Positions 31,259 to 40,271 of a stretch of DNA of 64,000 nt are shown here, in pieces; position 1 is the first letter of the stretch, and each line of letters starts with the position of its first letter. The notes under the pieces are model-generated. The model did not search any database, was not told the origin of the DNA, and saw nothing but the letters and a program-made list of their open reading frames with translations. The position numbers and the translations under genes were made by a program. Source of the DNA: Hyphomicrobium sp. (GTDB lineage: Bacteria; Pseudomonadota; Alphaproteobacteria; Rhizobiales; Hyphomicrobiaceae); NCBI GenBank assembly GCA_022843145.1, contig JALHOF010000001.1, forward strand, positions 1 to 64,000, written 5' to 3'.

Positions 31259-31885
31259 TCACCACGAGCGGCGATCACCATTGTCGATGTGGAACAATCC
31301 ACCGCCATAGTGCTTCAGGCCGCCAACGGTTCCGCTGCTCTTGAGATAGGCATACGTCGCTGACACGTTGCTGTGGACGCGGAAGTCCGCTGCGTCGCCC
31401 GACAGATGCTTCGAGCGCGGCGCGCCGCCGACGCGCGAATTGTGCGACTTGCTGCGGCATGTCGACGATACCGTCACGGGGCCATAGTTCGACGCGACCT
31501 GATAGATCACGCTCTTGAGGCTGCCGTCGAGGCAACCTGCATTGGCGACCCACTTGACGCCGCCGCCGCCGGTGATGCTCGGCTTCTTCGGCTTGTAGTC
31601 GTAGCTACCGCCGCCCAAGGCCGCAACCTTGACGCCGCCCGACGACTTTTTCTTGCTGCTCGCCGCATACGACTTCTTCTGCGGATAGTAGGCCTTCGGC
31701 GCCGCATTGCCTTCGTCGTAGCTCGTGCCGCCACCGTAGCTCGGCTTCCAGGTCACCTGCGCTTCCGCGGCGGATGTTGCAACCACACCCAACGACACCG
31801 CTGCGATCAGAACCGACATCGCCGATCCAATTCGGCCCGTCCGCCGAACAAGCCCCATCGTTACGCTCGATACGAAATTCGTCAT
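31259..31885 (-). CDS. M15-type D-Ala-D-Ala carboxypeptidase-like protein (secreted)
   Basis: The 208-aa protein starts with a signal peptide (IGSAMSVLIAAVSLGVVATSAAEA, cleavage after AEA), then a Lys/Ser/Gly/Tyr-rich linker, then a peptidase M15 (M15_3) domain. The zinc ligands appear in RSKHLSGDAADFRV (H and D) and GLFHIDNGD (H). It would act on murein peptides in the periplasm. ATG 31885 gives a normal signal peptide; the extension to 31972 is unlikely. It converges on the AsmA-like gene. Confidence 0.85.
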   Translation of the reverse strand: MTNFVSSVTMGLVRRTGRIGSAMSVLIAAVSLGVVATSAAEAQVTWKPSYGGGTSYDEGNAAPKAYYPQKKSYAASSKKKSSGGVKVAALGGGSYDYKPKKPSITGGGGVKWVANAGCLDGSLKSVIYQVASNYGPVTVSSTCRSKSHNSRVGGAPRSKHLSGDAADFRVHSNVSATYAYLKSSGTVGGLKHYGGGLFHIDNGDRRSW

Positions 31886-32325
31886 ATTAGTCTCCCTGAC
31901 GACTGATCCCGGGCGGCGTCGATATCGAGCCAGAATTGCGGGTCTGGACGTCGACCCCGGGTCGTTCGGCAACGGGCTTTAACCCCCCGGCCGCGTTCGG
32001 AGAGCTACATAAAGATTTATTTATGTCCCCAGTTTTTGATCACATTGGTTAACCATAAAGTGTTCGGTGTGCGCAGCGCATCATTAATGCTTGGAAACAC
32101 TTGAGCATCTCTTCGCGATTAAATATTGCGCAGCCGTGTTCGCGCCCGCCGCGTGAATTGCTCATGTCTAGACGACCTTCATCGTCCAATGGCAGCCATT
32201 ATCTTTCTGATTTTAATGAGTTAAATCGATCATGCCCGACCTTATATCAAATCTGTCGAATACATGCCGCTTCGGACCTAATTTTGAGAACCTGGACCAA
32301 AGGTCCGGGTCGACAGTCCCTGGCG
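31886..32325. other. AT-rich intergenic region upstream of the M15 gene
   Basis: This 440-nt stretch is clearly richer in A/T than the genes around it, mainly 32005-32300. It holds TGGTTAACCA (32046-32055) with the CtrA half-site TTAACCAT, and several TTTAT/ATAAA runs suitable for a promoter. A plus-strand frame at 32101-32331 has no protein-like features. The glpD terminator lies at the right end. Confidence 0.55.
32291..32309 (-). terminator. glpD terminator
   Basis: CCTGGACC and GGTCCGGG form an 8-bp stem (one G-T pair) around an AAA loop, 17 nt behind the glpD stop. On the minus strand it is followed by TTCTCAAAATT, only weakly T-rich. Confidence 0.55.
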
Positions 32326-33861
32326 CTATAAAATCCCCGCGATAGTCTCACTTACCGCCTGCCGCTCCACGGGCGTCAGGTGAAGACCCGTGCGCGTCCG
32401 CCGCCAGAGCACATCCTCGGGTTCGCGCGCCCATTCTTGACTGCTCAGGTATGAAACCTCGCGGGCATAGAGCGCCCCTCCGAGATGCGCACCCAGATCC
32501 GCCATCCGCGTCGCGTCACCCAACACATCGGCGGTCAGCGAGCCATGCCTGCGCACGACCCGTCCGATATAGTCGCGGTCGAGACCCGGCCGCTGCGAGG
32601 CCAGCGAGCCGATCAGTTCATCGACCGTCGCACCGCCGAGATCGCCGCCGGGTAGCGTCGAGCCGGCCGTCCATGTGCCGCCCATCGTCGGAAACGCCGG
32701 AGCGAGCTCCGACATCGCGGCTTCCGCCAACCTGCGGAACGTCGTGATTTTCCCGCCGATGACGTGCAGCAATGGCGCGCCGTGCGGTCCCGGTTCGGCG
32801 TCGCCCCAGTCGAGCGCCAGCCGGTAGTCACGCGTCACGGCCGATGGATCGGCCTCGCTTTCTGCGTCGTCGAGCGGGCGAACGCCGGCAAACCGCCAGA
32901 CGATGTCGCGCATAGACAATGGCCTACGCAAAAAACTGTTCACCACGTCCAGCAGATACGTTGCCTCGGCATCAGACGCCGAAACGGCATCGAGCCCGCC
33001 CGCATGTGGCACATCGGTGGTCCCAATGAGGGTAAATGCGCCTTCGAATGGCAGCGCGAACACGACGCGCCCATCAGGGCTCTGGAACAGGAAGGCATCG
33101 TTTCCACCCTGGATTCGCGGCACGACAATGTGACTGCCGCGGACGAGCCGTAGTCGCGGCACCTGCGGCGCATCGCCGTTCGCTCCACCATTGCCGGCCG
33201 CAAGCCGCGCAACCGCCTCGGTCCAGGGACCGGCCGCATTGACCACGGCCCGTGCCGCAATCTCGCGCGCGCCTGACCTTCCGGTCAGCATCACCCGCCA
33301 CAGCCCGCCGTCACGGCGCAGGCCCGTCACCATCGTGCGCGTTTCGATCTCCGCGCCGCGCGCGGCCGCCGACCGCGCGTTCAACACCACCAGTCGCGCA
33401 TCGTCGACCCAGCAATCCCAGTAGCTGAACCCGCGCCGGTGCCGCACGTCGAGCGCCGCCCCGGCTGGATCGCTCGCGAACGTCACCGACGCCGAACCGG
33501 GAATGCGCCGCCGCGACGCCAGGTGGTCATAGAGAAAGAGCCCCGCGCGCACCATCCAGGCCGGGCGCTGTCCCGGCGCGTGCGGCAACAGAAACCGCAG
33601 CGGCCAGACGATGTGCGGCGCCATGCCGAGCAGCACCTCGCGCTCCTGCAGCGACTCCCTGACAAGCCGGAACTCGTAATGCTCGAGATAACGCAGGCCG
33701 CCGTGGATCAGCTTCGAACTGGCCGAAGAGGTCGCGCCCGCGAGATCGCCCTTCTCCGCCAGGAGCACCGACAATCCGCGCCCGGCCGCATCAGCCGCGA
33801 TGCCGCATCCGTTGATGCCGCCACCGATGATCAGGAGATCGTAGGGCGTGCTGCGGACCAT
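32326..33861 (-). CDS. glpD: aerobic glycerol-3-phosphate dehydrogenase
   Basis: GlpD is a membrane-bound FAD enzyme that oxidises glycerol-3-phosphate to dihydroxyacetone phosphate and reduces ubiquinone. The 511-aa protein has the FAD-binding motif DLLIIGGGINGCGIAADAAG at residues 8-27, the family signature SSASSKLIHGGLRYLE and the C-terminal DAO_C domain with LGAHLGGALYAREVSYL. Length and start are normal. No glpK, glpF or glpR is adjacent. Confidence 0.94.
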   Translation of the reverse strand: MVRSTPYDLLIIGGGINGCGIAADAAGRGLSVLLAEKGDLAGATSSASSKLIHGGLRYLEHYEFRLVRESLQEREVLLGMAPHIVWPLRFLLPHAPGQRPAWMVRAGLFLYDHLASRRRIPGSASVTFASDPAGAALDVRHRRGFSYWDCWVDDARLVVLNARSAAARGAEIETRTMVTGLRRDGGLWRVMLTGRSGAREIAARAVVNAAGPWTEAVARLAAGNGGANGDAPQVPRLRLVRGSHIVVPRIQGGNDAFLFQSPDGRVVFALPFEGAFTLIGTTDVPHAGGLDAVSASDAEATYLLDVVNSFLRRPLSMRDIVWRFAGVRPLDDAESEADPSAVTRDYRLALDWGDAEPGPHGAPLLHVIGGKITTFRRLAEAAMSELAPAFPTMGGTWTAGSTLPGGDLGGATVDELIGSLASQRPGLDRDYIGRVVRRHGSLTADVLGDATRMADLGAHLGGALYAREVSYLSSQEWAREPEDVLWRRTRTGLHLTPVERQAVSETIAGIL

Positions 33862-33969
33862 GGCCTCTGCGCTCGTTTGGGTTGGCCGACCGCGACAGCG
33901 GCCTTGCCACTCCCGATGCTGCGAACGCTCACCTTATCTCGGAGGAATTGAAGTCCGGTTGACGCGCCC

Positions 33970-34416
33970 TCACCAGACCCGCTCGGGTGGGAACAGTCCG
34001 ATCAGCACCGAAAGGGCCAGCATGCCCGCCGCCATCCAGGCCGCGTGAACCGCGAAATAGATGTAAGCCTCCCGCAGACAGCGCGAAATCATGTCCTGTG
34101 CGACCCCGCCCGCCGGCGGCCGGCTGGCCTTCGGGATCATCAGCCACAACTCGGTGTGCCGGTAAGGCGTATTGTGCGCGTTCCATGCCTTCAGCAGCAG
34201 CACGAGGCACACGAGCATGGCAAGAAGGCCGCCGCAGCGCAGCGCCAACTCCATATCGAAGGACAGGCCGACCACGAATGTCAGGATGGCGATCGCCGCG
34301 AACCCGCAGCCGCGGCCGACGGAAAGATGAGCGAGATCTTCGATCTGCTGGAACACGGAGGCCTCAGCTGCAGCACCAACTTTCGTCAGACTGCCCCGGC
34401 TTCCAGGCCATGACAA
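33970..34416 (-). CDS. small integral membrane protein, unknown function
   Basis: A product of up to 148 aa has three likely membrane segments: FAAIAILTFVVGLSF, GLLAMLVCLVLLLKAW and AAWMAAGMLALSVLIGLF. I do not recognise the family. The start is uncertain: the frame opens with TTG at 34416 directly behind AGGAGG; a GTG at 34356 is a better internal start and follows a 15-aa reading frame (34411-34364) that has the AGGAGG at proper distance. It is third in a row of small membrane proteins downstream of the sodium:solute symporter. Confidence 0.6.
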   Translation of the reverse strand: MSWPGSRGSLTKVGAAAEASVFQQIEDLAHLSVGRGCGFAAIAILTFVVGLSFDMELALRCGGLLAMLVCLVLLLKAWNAHNTPYRHTELWLMIPKASRPPAGGVAQDMISRCLREAYIYFAVHAAWMAAGMLALSVLIGLFPPERVW

Positions 34417-34456
34417 GCCTCCTGCTGATCGGATCGCGCAGTCGTGAGCTTTCGGC

Positions 34457-34819
34457 TCAGCTCACCGCCGCCAGCAGCGCGTTCGCCGTGAACAAAAGCG
34501 TCGCCGCGAACCAGATGTAGAGCGAGGTCGGATTCGTCTCGTTCAGGCCTCTCCAGCGCTCGTAGAGCGCCGCCGGGACACCCGCGATCAGCAGCGTCAT
34601 GGCCGAGACGAAGATCGAGACAAGATAGAGGTACACCAGCGGCGTCGAGAAGACCGATCCCGCGATGAACGGTTTCATCAGGATCGCGACCGGATCGAAC
34701 CAGGGCGAGAAGTGCATGCCATTGATGAGCGACAGGCCTGCCGTCGCGACCATCATGACGTCGCGCTTCATCGTCGCTTCGCGCTCGTCCATGCCGGGAA
34801 TCTGATTTGGGTTGGTCAT
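34457..34819 (-). CDS. small integral membrane protein, unknown function
   Basis: The 120-aa product has a hydrophilic N-terminus and likely membrane segments near VMMVATAGLSLINGM, VYLYLVSIFVSAMTLLIAGV and YIWFAATLLFTANALLAAV. ATG 34819 starts four bases after the stop of the preceding gene, so translation is coupled; an ATG at 34834 overlaps that gene. No family recognised. Placement suggests a role linked to the nearby organic-acid symporter, but nothing in the sequence proves it. Confidence 0.65.
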   Translation of the reverse strand: MTNPNQIPGMDEREATMKRDVMMVATAGLSLINGMHFSPWFDPVAILMKPFIAGSVFSTPLVYLYLVSIFVSAMTLLIAGVPAALYERWRGLNETNPTSLYIWFAATLLFTANALLAAVS

Positions 34820-34823
34820 CGCC

Positions 34824-35138
34824 TCAGCCTCCACCGCCTACGCGCATACCGAGCATCACCGCGGCCAGGAACCACGCCATGCGCAGTGCGAACAGCCACA
34901 GGATCGAAAAGATTACCACGACGCCGTCAGCGACGATGGCCGGTGTGATGAAGCGGACGAGCTTGACCACGGGATCGGTAACGGCCCGGAAAACCGTGAG
35001 GATGACGGCATCCTGGTTGCGGCGGGCGAAGAACAGTTCCAGCGCGTACCGCCCGATCAGCGAATAAATCATCGCCGCCAGAAGCAAATTCGGGATGTGG
35101 AACCACCAGAATTCGAGAAAGCTGTCGGATGCTGACAT
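34824..35138 (-). CDS. YggT-like small membrane protein
   Basis: The 104-aa protein has two or three membrane segments (FHIPNLLLAAMIYSLIGRYAL and VVVIFSILWLFALRMAWFLAAV) around a loop FRAVTDPVVKLVRFITP, which resembles YggT proteins with their conserved DP..P loop. YggT function is not settled. It follows the symporter gene by 100 nt on the same strand and precedes two other small membrane-protein genes. Confidence 0.65.
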   Translation of the reverse strand: MSASDSFLEFWWFHIPNLLLAAMIYSLIGRYALELFFARRNQDAVILTVFRAVTDPVVKLVRFITPAIVADGVVVIFSILWLFALRMAWFLAAVMLGMRVGGGG

Positions 35139-35238
35139 GGACCCGGCCGTTGAGCGAAATTGGAAATGTGCTTGTGTCAGAAAAAGAGGGCGGGACGCAA
35201 GGCCCCGCCCTCCAGATTTTCAGGCGTCGATACGGAGG

Positions 35239-37251
35239 TCAGTGACCGCCTGCCATCGCACCCTTGTCCTGCATGATCAGATCGCCTGACGGCAGACGCG
35301 TCGCATCGACCATGTCCTGCACTTCCTTCGACGGAGCCGGCGTCAGCAGCGAGACGATGAAGATCGTCAGGAAGCCGACCGGCAAGCCGAAGAGCGCAGC
35401 CGAGATGTTGCGAACGCCCCACCAGCTGGCGATGGTCTGGGCATGCGCGTCGAGCGCCTTCCAGGCCGCGTCAGCAGCAGCACCAGGAGCCGCACCGGCA
35501 AATGCCGCCTTGAGCTCGCCGTACTTCTTGAGCGCCGCCGGAGAGGCAGTGCCGAGCCAGCCCCACATTTCGTGGAACGAGACCGCGAAGTAGCGGGTGC
35601 CCACGAGGTAGTACATGCAGACGCCAAAGCCGAGGATCATGCCGAGCACGGCGCCCGGCGTGTTGGCGCGCTTCCACCAGACGCCCAGAACGAGCGCGGG
35701 GAAGATGCCAGCAGCAGCGAGCGAGAATGCCCACGCCACCATCGACAAGATGTCAGCGGGCTTGGTCGACGCCGTGTAGGCGGCGGCGACGGCCACGACG
35801 ACGAGCAGGACGCGCGAGACGGCCAGACGCGTGTTGGTCGACGCGTTCGGATTGATCAGCTTGTAGTAGATGTCGTGCGACAGCGCGTTCGAGATGGCGA
35901 GCAGGAGGCCGTCTGCCGTCGACATGGCGGCAGCGAGACCACCGGCGGCCACAAGGCCGGCGATGACGTAGGGCATGCCCGCGATCTCGGGAGTCGAGAG
36001 CACGATCACGTCCGGGTTGATGTTGAGGTCCTGCAGACGAAGCTGACCGGCATGTCCTGCGATCTTGGCGCAAGCCGCCGCCACGTCCGCCGCCGACTTG
36101 ACGTCGATACCGCAGACCTTGACGAGGCCGAGCTTACCGTAGGTGTACATCCACGCCGGCAAGTCGGCGATCGCCGTGCCCTTGTTGATGAGCGAGTAAA
36201 CTTCGAGCTTCGAGAACGCCGCATAGGCAGGCGCCGTGAAGTAGAGCAGGAAGATGAAGAACAGCGACCAGGCCACCGACGAGCGGGCTTCACGAATGGT
36301 CGGCGTCGTGAAGTAACGCATCAGGATGTGCGGAAGCGACGCCGTGCCGACCATCAAGCAGAAGATCAGCGCGAAGAAGTTCAGCGGGTCGTAAGTCGTG
36401 AACGGTTTGATGTGCGGCTTCAGCGTCGCGGCATTGGCGAGACCCTTGGCCACCATGCTCTGCTCGAGCGAAGTGATTTCGGCGATCGCCTGTCCGTATG
36501 TCAGCTGCGGGATCGGGATACCGAACTTCTTGGCCGACAGGATGACGACGGGCGTCAGGTAGGCGACGATCAGCACGATGTACTGAGCGACCTGTGTCCA
36601 GGTGACCGCCTTCATGCCGCCGAGCATCGAGCAAAGCAGAATGCCAGCGAGTCCCGCGTAGACCGCGACTGTGAAGTCCATGTCGAGGAAGCGCGAGGCA
36701 ATGATGCCCGTCGCATAGATCTGCGCGGTCACGTAGGTGAACGAGCAGGCGATCAGCACGAGCACCGCCAGAATTCGGGCGAAGCCGCCGCCGTAACGCG
36801 CCGAGAAGAAGTCCGGAACGGTGTAGGCGCCGAACTTGCGCAGGAACGGTGCGATCAGCACCGCAACCAGCACGTAGCCGCCGGTCCAGCCAAGCACGAA
36901 GGCCAAGCCATCGTAGCCGAGCAGGAACAGCGTACCGGCCATGCCGACGAACGAAGCGCCCGACATCCAGTCCGCGCCTGTTGCCATGCCGTTGTAGATC
37001 GACGGCACCGAGCGGCCGGCGACGTAATATTCGCCGACGTCCTTCGTGCGCGACAGAACGCCGATGACGGCGTACACGGCGATCGTGAGGAACACGAAGC
37101 CGTAGCCGATCCACTTGTTTGGAACGCCGAGCTGCTCGAGCACGGCGAGAACTGCGACGAACCCGAAGAACCCGCCCGTATAATACAGGTAGATTTTGCC
37201 GAGGTTGTCGAGGAAGCTTTCGCCTCCGATTGACCTATCTTTTCCAGCCAT
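35239..37251 (-). CDS. sodium:solute symporter, large subunit (VC_2705/ActP-like)
   Basis: This sodium symporter of the SSS family is expected to import short-chain organic acids such as acetate or pyruvate. The 670-aa protein has about thirteen membrane segments with SSS motifs (MATGADWMSGASFVGMAGTL, AAAMSTADGLLLAISNALSHD). It lies 11 nt behind the DUF4212 gene, the usual small partner subunit, and across the promoter region from an exonuclease-CBS-DUF294 gene, the constant neighbour of this symporter type. Family knowledge supports C2/C3 acid transport; the precise substrate is open. Confidence 0.9.
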   Translation of the reverse strand: MAGKDRSIGGESFLDNLGKIYLYYTGGFFGFVAVLAVLEQLGVPNKWIGYGFVFLTIAVYAVIGVLSRTKDVGEYYVAGRSVPSIYNGMATGADWMSGASFVGMAGTLFLLGYDGLAFVLGWTGGYVLVAVLIAPFLRKFGAYTVPDFFSARYGGGFARILAVLVLIACSFTYVTAQIYATGIIASRFLDMDFTVAVYAGLAGILLCSMLGGMKAVTWTQVAQYIVLIVAYLTPVVILSAKKFGIPIPQLTYGQAIAEITSLEQSMVAKGLANAATLKPHIKPFTTYDPLNFFALIFCLMVGTASLPHILMRYFTTPTIREARSSVAWSLFFIFLLYFTAPAYAAFSKLEVYSLINKGTAIADLPAWMYTYGKLGLVKVCGIDVKSAADVAAACAKIAGHAGQLRLQDLNINPDVIVLSTPEIAGMPYVIAGLVAAGGLAAAMSTADGLLLAISNALSHDIYYKLINPNASTNTRLAVSRVLLVVVAVAAAYTASTKPADILSMVAWAFSLAAAGIFPALVLGVWWKRANTPGAVLGMILGFGVCMYYLVGTRYFAVSFHEMWGWLGTASPAALKKYGELKAAFAGAAPGAAADAAWKALDAHAQTIASWWGVRNISAALFGLPVGFLTIFIVSLLTPAPSKEVQDMVDATRLPSGDLIMQDKGAMAGGH

Positions 37252-37262
37252 GTTGTTTCCCC

Positions 37263-37514
37263 TTATTCCTCAGCCACGCCTTCTTGGCGATCAATGCTCT
37301 CTTGCCGTGCTGAGAAGATGAACAGCATGATCACGAAGGCAATCAGCGAACCCTGCGCGGCCATGTAGAAGCCGAGCGGGAAGCCAAGGATCTTGATGGT
37401 ATTCAATTGATCCACGAAGAAGTGGATGCCGAAGCTAAAAAATGCCCATAGGATCAACATGATCCACATCAGCGTACTGGTTCGCGACCAGTGCCTCTCT
37501 GCGTTGACCTGCAT
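37263..37514 (-). CDS. DUF4212 sodium:solute symporter small subunit
   Basis: The 83-aa protein has two membrane segments (TLMWIMLILWAFFSFGIHFFV and YMAAQGSLIAFVIMLFIFSA) and the DUF4212 ending with FSARQESIDRQEGV. Members are the small subunit of VC_2705-type symporters, and the large subunit follows directly. Only the N-terminal AERHW motif and charged tail are outside the membrane. Confidence 0.93.
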   Translation of the reverse strand: MQVNAERHWSRTSTLMWIMLILWAFFSFGIHFFVDQLNTIKILGFPLGFYMAAQGSLIAFVIMLFIFSARQESIDRQEGVAEE

Positions 37515-37893
37515 CGGTCGTCTCTCCCACGAATGTTGCGCGCTGCAGCGCCGTCAAATGGGGTTTTCTTGGATTTGTATGCGCGATCGCAAAGTTATGC
37601 GATTCACGCATACGTCTTCCCCCAATTTCGCAGGTTAAACAGTCGTTACGTGGGGCGATAGCCAAACTTTCGGAGCATGCACAGGAACGCAACCGCAGCA
37701 AAAGACTAGATAATCCGCCGCAATACCGAAGCGTACAAATGTTGCAGCGCAACAAACTCCAACCTTCAAAAACGCAGATCAATTGACCTGCAACAATTTC
37801 GCGACGCGACAAAACGACCAGACTACCGTGACGGGCAATTTCCTGCTCGCTCCCCTGATCCGACGTCGTCCAATTTTTCCGGGATGCCCGCGC
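37515..37893. other. divergent promoter region, symporter unit / exonuclease-CBS-DUF294 gene
   Basis: This 379-nt gap separates the two divergent transcription units. It is less GC-rich than the genes. TTGACCTGCAACAA (37779-37792) is a weak FNR-like pattern. No gene is supported; an in-frame extension of the plus-strand gene to 37783 is open but lacks conserved content. Confidence 0.5.
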
Positions 37894-40002
37894 ATGTCGT
37901 CCGCCAGCCATTCGACGCCCCTCGTCGCCATCGATGCCGTTGTCCTCGATACCGAGACGACGGGTCTCGATTCGCGGAGTGCGCGCATCATCCAGATCGG
38001 TGCCAGAAGGATCGCCGGCGCACGCATCGAGGGCGGTGACGAGTTCGAGCGCATCCTCGACCCCGGCATCCCCGTGCCACCGGCGTCTTCCGCCATTCAC
38101 GGGCTCTTTGACGCCGACGTCCGCGGAAAACCCAAGTTCGCCGATACCTGGGCCGAACTGGACGCATTTTTCGGACGCTCGATCATCATCGGCCACACCA
38201 TCCAGTTCGATCTCGGCATGCTCAAGAAGGAGGTCGAACTCGCCGGCAAGGTCTGGCGGCAGCCGCGCTCACTCGACATTCGCGGCCTTGCCCGCGTCGC
38301 CGCGCCGACACTTGCCAACTATGAGCTCTCCAAGCTTGCCGCCTGGCTCGGCATCGAGATCCACGGCCGGCATACGGCGATGGGTGACGCCGACGCCACC
38401 GCGCGGATCTATGCCGCTCTGCTGCCGCTGCTGCGTGCCCGCAACGTCCGCACACTCGCCGAGGCAGAGGCCGCGTGCCGGCTACTGCAGGAACAGGAAT
38501 CGCGCGCGGCAGGCGGTTTCATGGCCGAGGTCGGCGGGCCTGTCATCGGAATCGAGGCGACCAAGCCGCTGGCCCGGCTCGACAGCTTTCCCTTTCGCCA
38601 TCGCGTCGAGAACGTGATGAGCGCGCCGCCGATCGCGCTGCCTGGAACGGCCACCGTCAAGGAAGCCATCGACGTCGTTATCGGCAGAAAGATCAGCTCC
38701 GTATTCGTCACCGAGAACGGCAAGATGGTCGGCATCGTCACTGAACGCGACGCGCTGCGCGTCGTCCAGAAGCACGGCCCCTCTGGGCTCGCTCTGACGC
38801 TGTCGCAAGTCATGAGCTCGCCGCTGCAGACGGTGGCTTCGACCGCCTTCGTTTATCGCGCCATCAGCCGCATGGACCGGCTCGGCTTGCGCCATCTGGC
38901 CGTCCGCGACATGAACGGCAATATCGTCGGCTCGATCACCACGCGCAACCTGCTGCGCCATCGCGCCGCCACCGCCACCATGCTCGGCGACGAGATCGAC
39001 AACGCGCCTGACGTCGCCGCCCTCGGCGCCGCCTGGGCACGACTGCCGCACATGGCGCGCACGCTGGTCGAGGAGGGCGTCGACCCGCGCACCGTGTCGG
39101 CCATCATCAGCTCCGAAATCCAGGTGCTGACCCGCCGCGCGGCGCAACTCGCGGAAATGCGGATGGAAGCCGAGGGCCGGGGTAAGCCGCCGGTGCCCTA
39201 TGCCGTCCTCGTTCTCGGGTCGGCCGGACGCGGTGAAAGCCTGCTTGCCGCCGACCAGGACAACGCCATCGTCTTCGAGCGCGGCGAGCCGGGCGGCCCC
39301 GAGGACAAATGGTTCGAGACGCTCGGCGGCTACATCGCCGATACGCTCGATCAGGTCGGCGTGCCCTACTGCAAGGGTGGCATCATGGCCAAGAACGCGC
39401 AGTGGCGGATGAGCGTCGAGAACTGGCGCGGAACGATCCGCGGCTGGGTCGTCCGCCATCGCCCGGAGGATCTGCTCAACGTCGACATCTTCTACGATTG
39501 CATTCCGGTGCATGGCGACGTGGCACTTGCCGAGAACATCTGGTCCTACGCGTTCGAGATCGGACACAAATCGCCCGAGTTCGCCATGCTGCTCGGTCAG
39601 TTCCTGCGCGACTGGAACCCACCGTTCACGTTGTTCGGCGGGTTCAGGCTCGACGACATGAAGCGCGTCGACCTGAAGAAAGGCGGCATCATGCCAATTT
39701 TCACCGGAGCCCGCGTTCTGGCGATCCGCCACGACGTCCGCGCCCGCTCGACGCCCGACCGGCTGCGCGGGGTCGCCGCCAGCGGTCACGCACCGGAGCG
39801 TGACATCGACGCGCTCCTCGACGCGCATAAGGTGATCATCGGCGCGATGCTCAACCAACAGCTCGCCGACACCGAGCAGGGTATTCCGCTGTCGCCGCGG
39901 GTTGTCGTCGATCGCCTCGGACCCGACGCCAAGGCAGCGCTGAAAACCGCTGTCGGCAAGGTTTCGATGATCGTCGAGATCGTCAAGGAAGGCCGGATTT
40001 AG
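37894..40002 (+). CDS. 3'-5' exonuclease / CBS / DUF294 nucleotidyltransferase-like regulatory protein
   Basis: The 702-aa protein joins a DnaQ-type exonuclease domain (DTETTGLDSRSARIIQIG near residues 17-34, with GHTIQFDLGML and HTAMGDADATARIYA), two CBS domains (about 230-350, TVKEAIDVVIGRKISSVFVT) and a DUF294 putative nucleotidyltransferase domain with the GSAGRGESLLAADQDNA motif plus its C-terminal helical part. This combination is found beside acetate-type sodium symporters and is thought to be regulatory, sensing adenylates through CBS. ATG 37894 is chosen at the start of the exonuclease domain. Confidence 0.88.
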   Translation: MSSASHSTPLVAIDAVVLDTETTGLDSRSARIIQIGARRIAGARIEGGDEFERILDPGIPVPPASSAIHGLFDADVRGKPKFADTWAELDAFFGRSIIIGHTIQFDLGMLKKEVELAGKVWRQPRSLDIRGLARVAAPTLANYELSKLAAWLGIEIHGRHTAMGDADATARIYAALLPLLRARNVRTLAEAEAACRLLQEQESRAAGGFMAEVGGPVIGIEATKPLARLDSFPFRHRVENVMSAPPIALPGTATVKEAIDVVIGRKISSVFVTENGKMVGIVTERDALRVVQKHGPSGLALTLSQVMSSPLQTVASTAFVYRAISRMDRLGLRHLAVRDMNGNIVGSITTRNLLRHRAATATMLGDEIDNAPDVAALGAAWARLPHMARTLVEEGVDPRTVSAIISSEIQVLTRRAAQLAEMRMEAEGRGKPPVPYAVLVLGSAGRGESLLAADQDNAIVFERGEPGGPEDKWFETLGGYIADTLDQVGVPYCKGGIMAKNAQWRMSVENWRGTIRGWVVRHRPEDLLNVDIFYDCIPVHGDVALAENIWSYAFEIGHKSPEFAMLLGQFLRDWNPPFTLFGGFRLDDMKRVDLKKGGIMPIFTGARVLAIRHDVRARSTPDRLRGVAASGHAPERDIDALLDAHKVIIGAMLNQQLADTEQGIPLSPRVVVDRLGPDAKAALKTAVGKVSMIVEIVKEGRI

Positions 40003-40029
40003 CAGGGCGGGGCGGCGCCCGCCGGCTGC
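40002..40029. terminator. terminator between the DUF294 gene and the apr accessory operon
   Basis: GCAG + GGCGGG (40002-40011) pairs with CCCGCC + CTGC (40018-40029) with a GG bulge and a 6-nt loop. It starts at the stop codon of the plus-strand gene and lies 40 nt behind the end of the convergent small ORF. No T-run. Confidence 0.5.
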
Positions 40030-40068
40030 GTGACGGGTTCCAGCCGGCGTGCTCGCGCAAGTTCCGGA

Positions 40069-40230
40069 TTAAGGCTTCTTGGGCGTGACGTAGTCGATCA
40101 CTTTATGCGGTGCGTCCCAGATGGTTTCGTATCCGATAAAGCCCTTCTCATTGGGCTTCATCTGGCGAGTCAGCAAATTACGCGACTTGCCATCGGGAAC
40201 TTTCGGTCTGGTTTTAGGCGCTTCACCCAT
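40069..40230 (-). CDS. 53-aa protein, last gene of the apr operon, unknown function
   Basis: A 53-aa ORF begins with ATG 40230 behind a good ribosome site (AGGAGAAGAACG-ATG) and ends with TAA. The product starts MGEAPKTRPKVPDGKSRN and ends YVTPKKP; it is basic, without membrane segments or cysteines, and contains an aromatic cluster GFIGYETIWDAP. It lies 41 nt after the FKBP gene on the same strand. I do not recognise it. The strong ribosome site and operon position are the evidence that it is real. Confidence 0.65.
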   Translation of the reverse strand: MGEAPKTRPKVPDGKSRNLLTRQMKPNEKGFIGYETIWDAPHKVIDYVTPKKP

Positions 40231-40271
40231 CGTTCTTCTCCTGTCTCGATTTGTCGACGACCAGCCCGGCT

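Noticed and set aside
34364..34411. Selenocysteine at the TGA of the 15-aa frame
   Set aside because: The frame after TGA gives no protein-like sequence and no SECIS-type element was seen; a leader peptide or frameshift is simpler.
35443..37233. 596-aa plus-strand open frame
   Set aside because: Antisense to the sodium symporter gene; the product is almost only charged residues without family resemblance.
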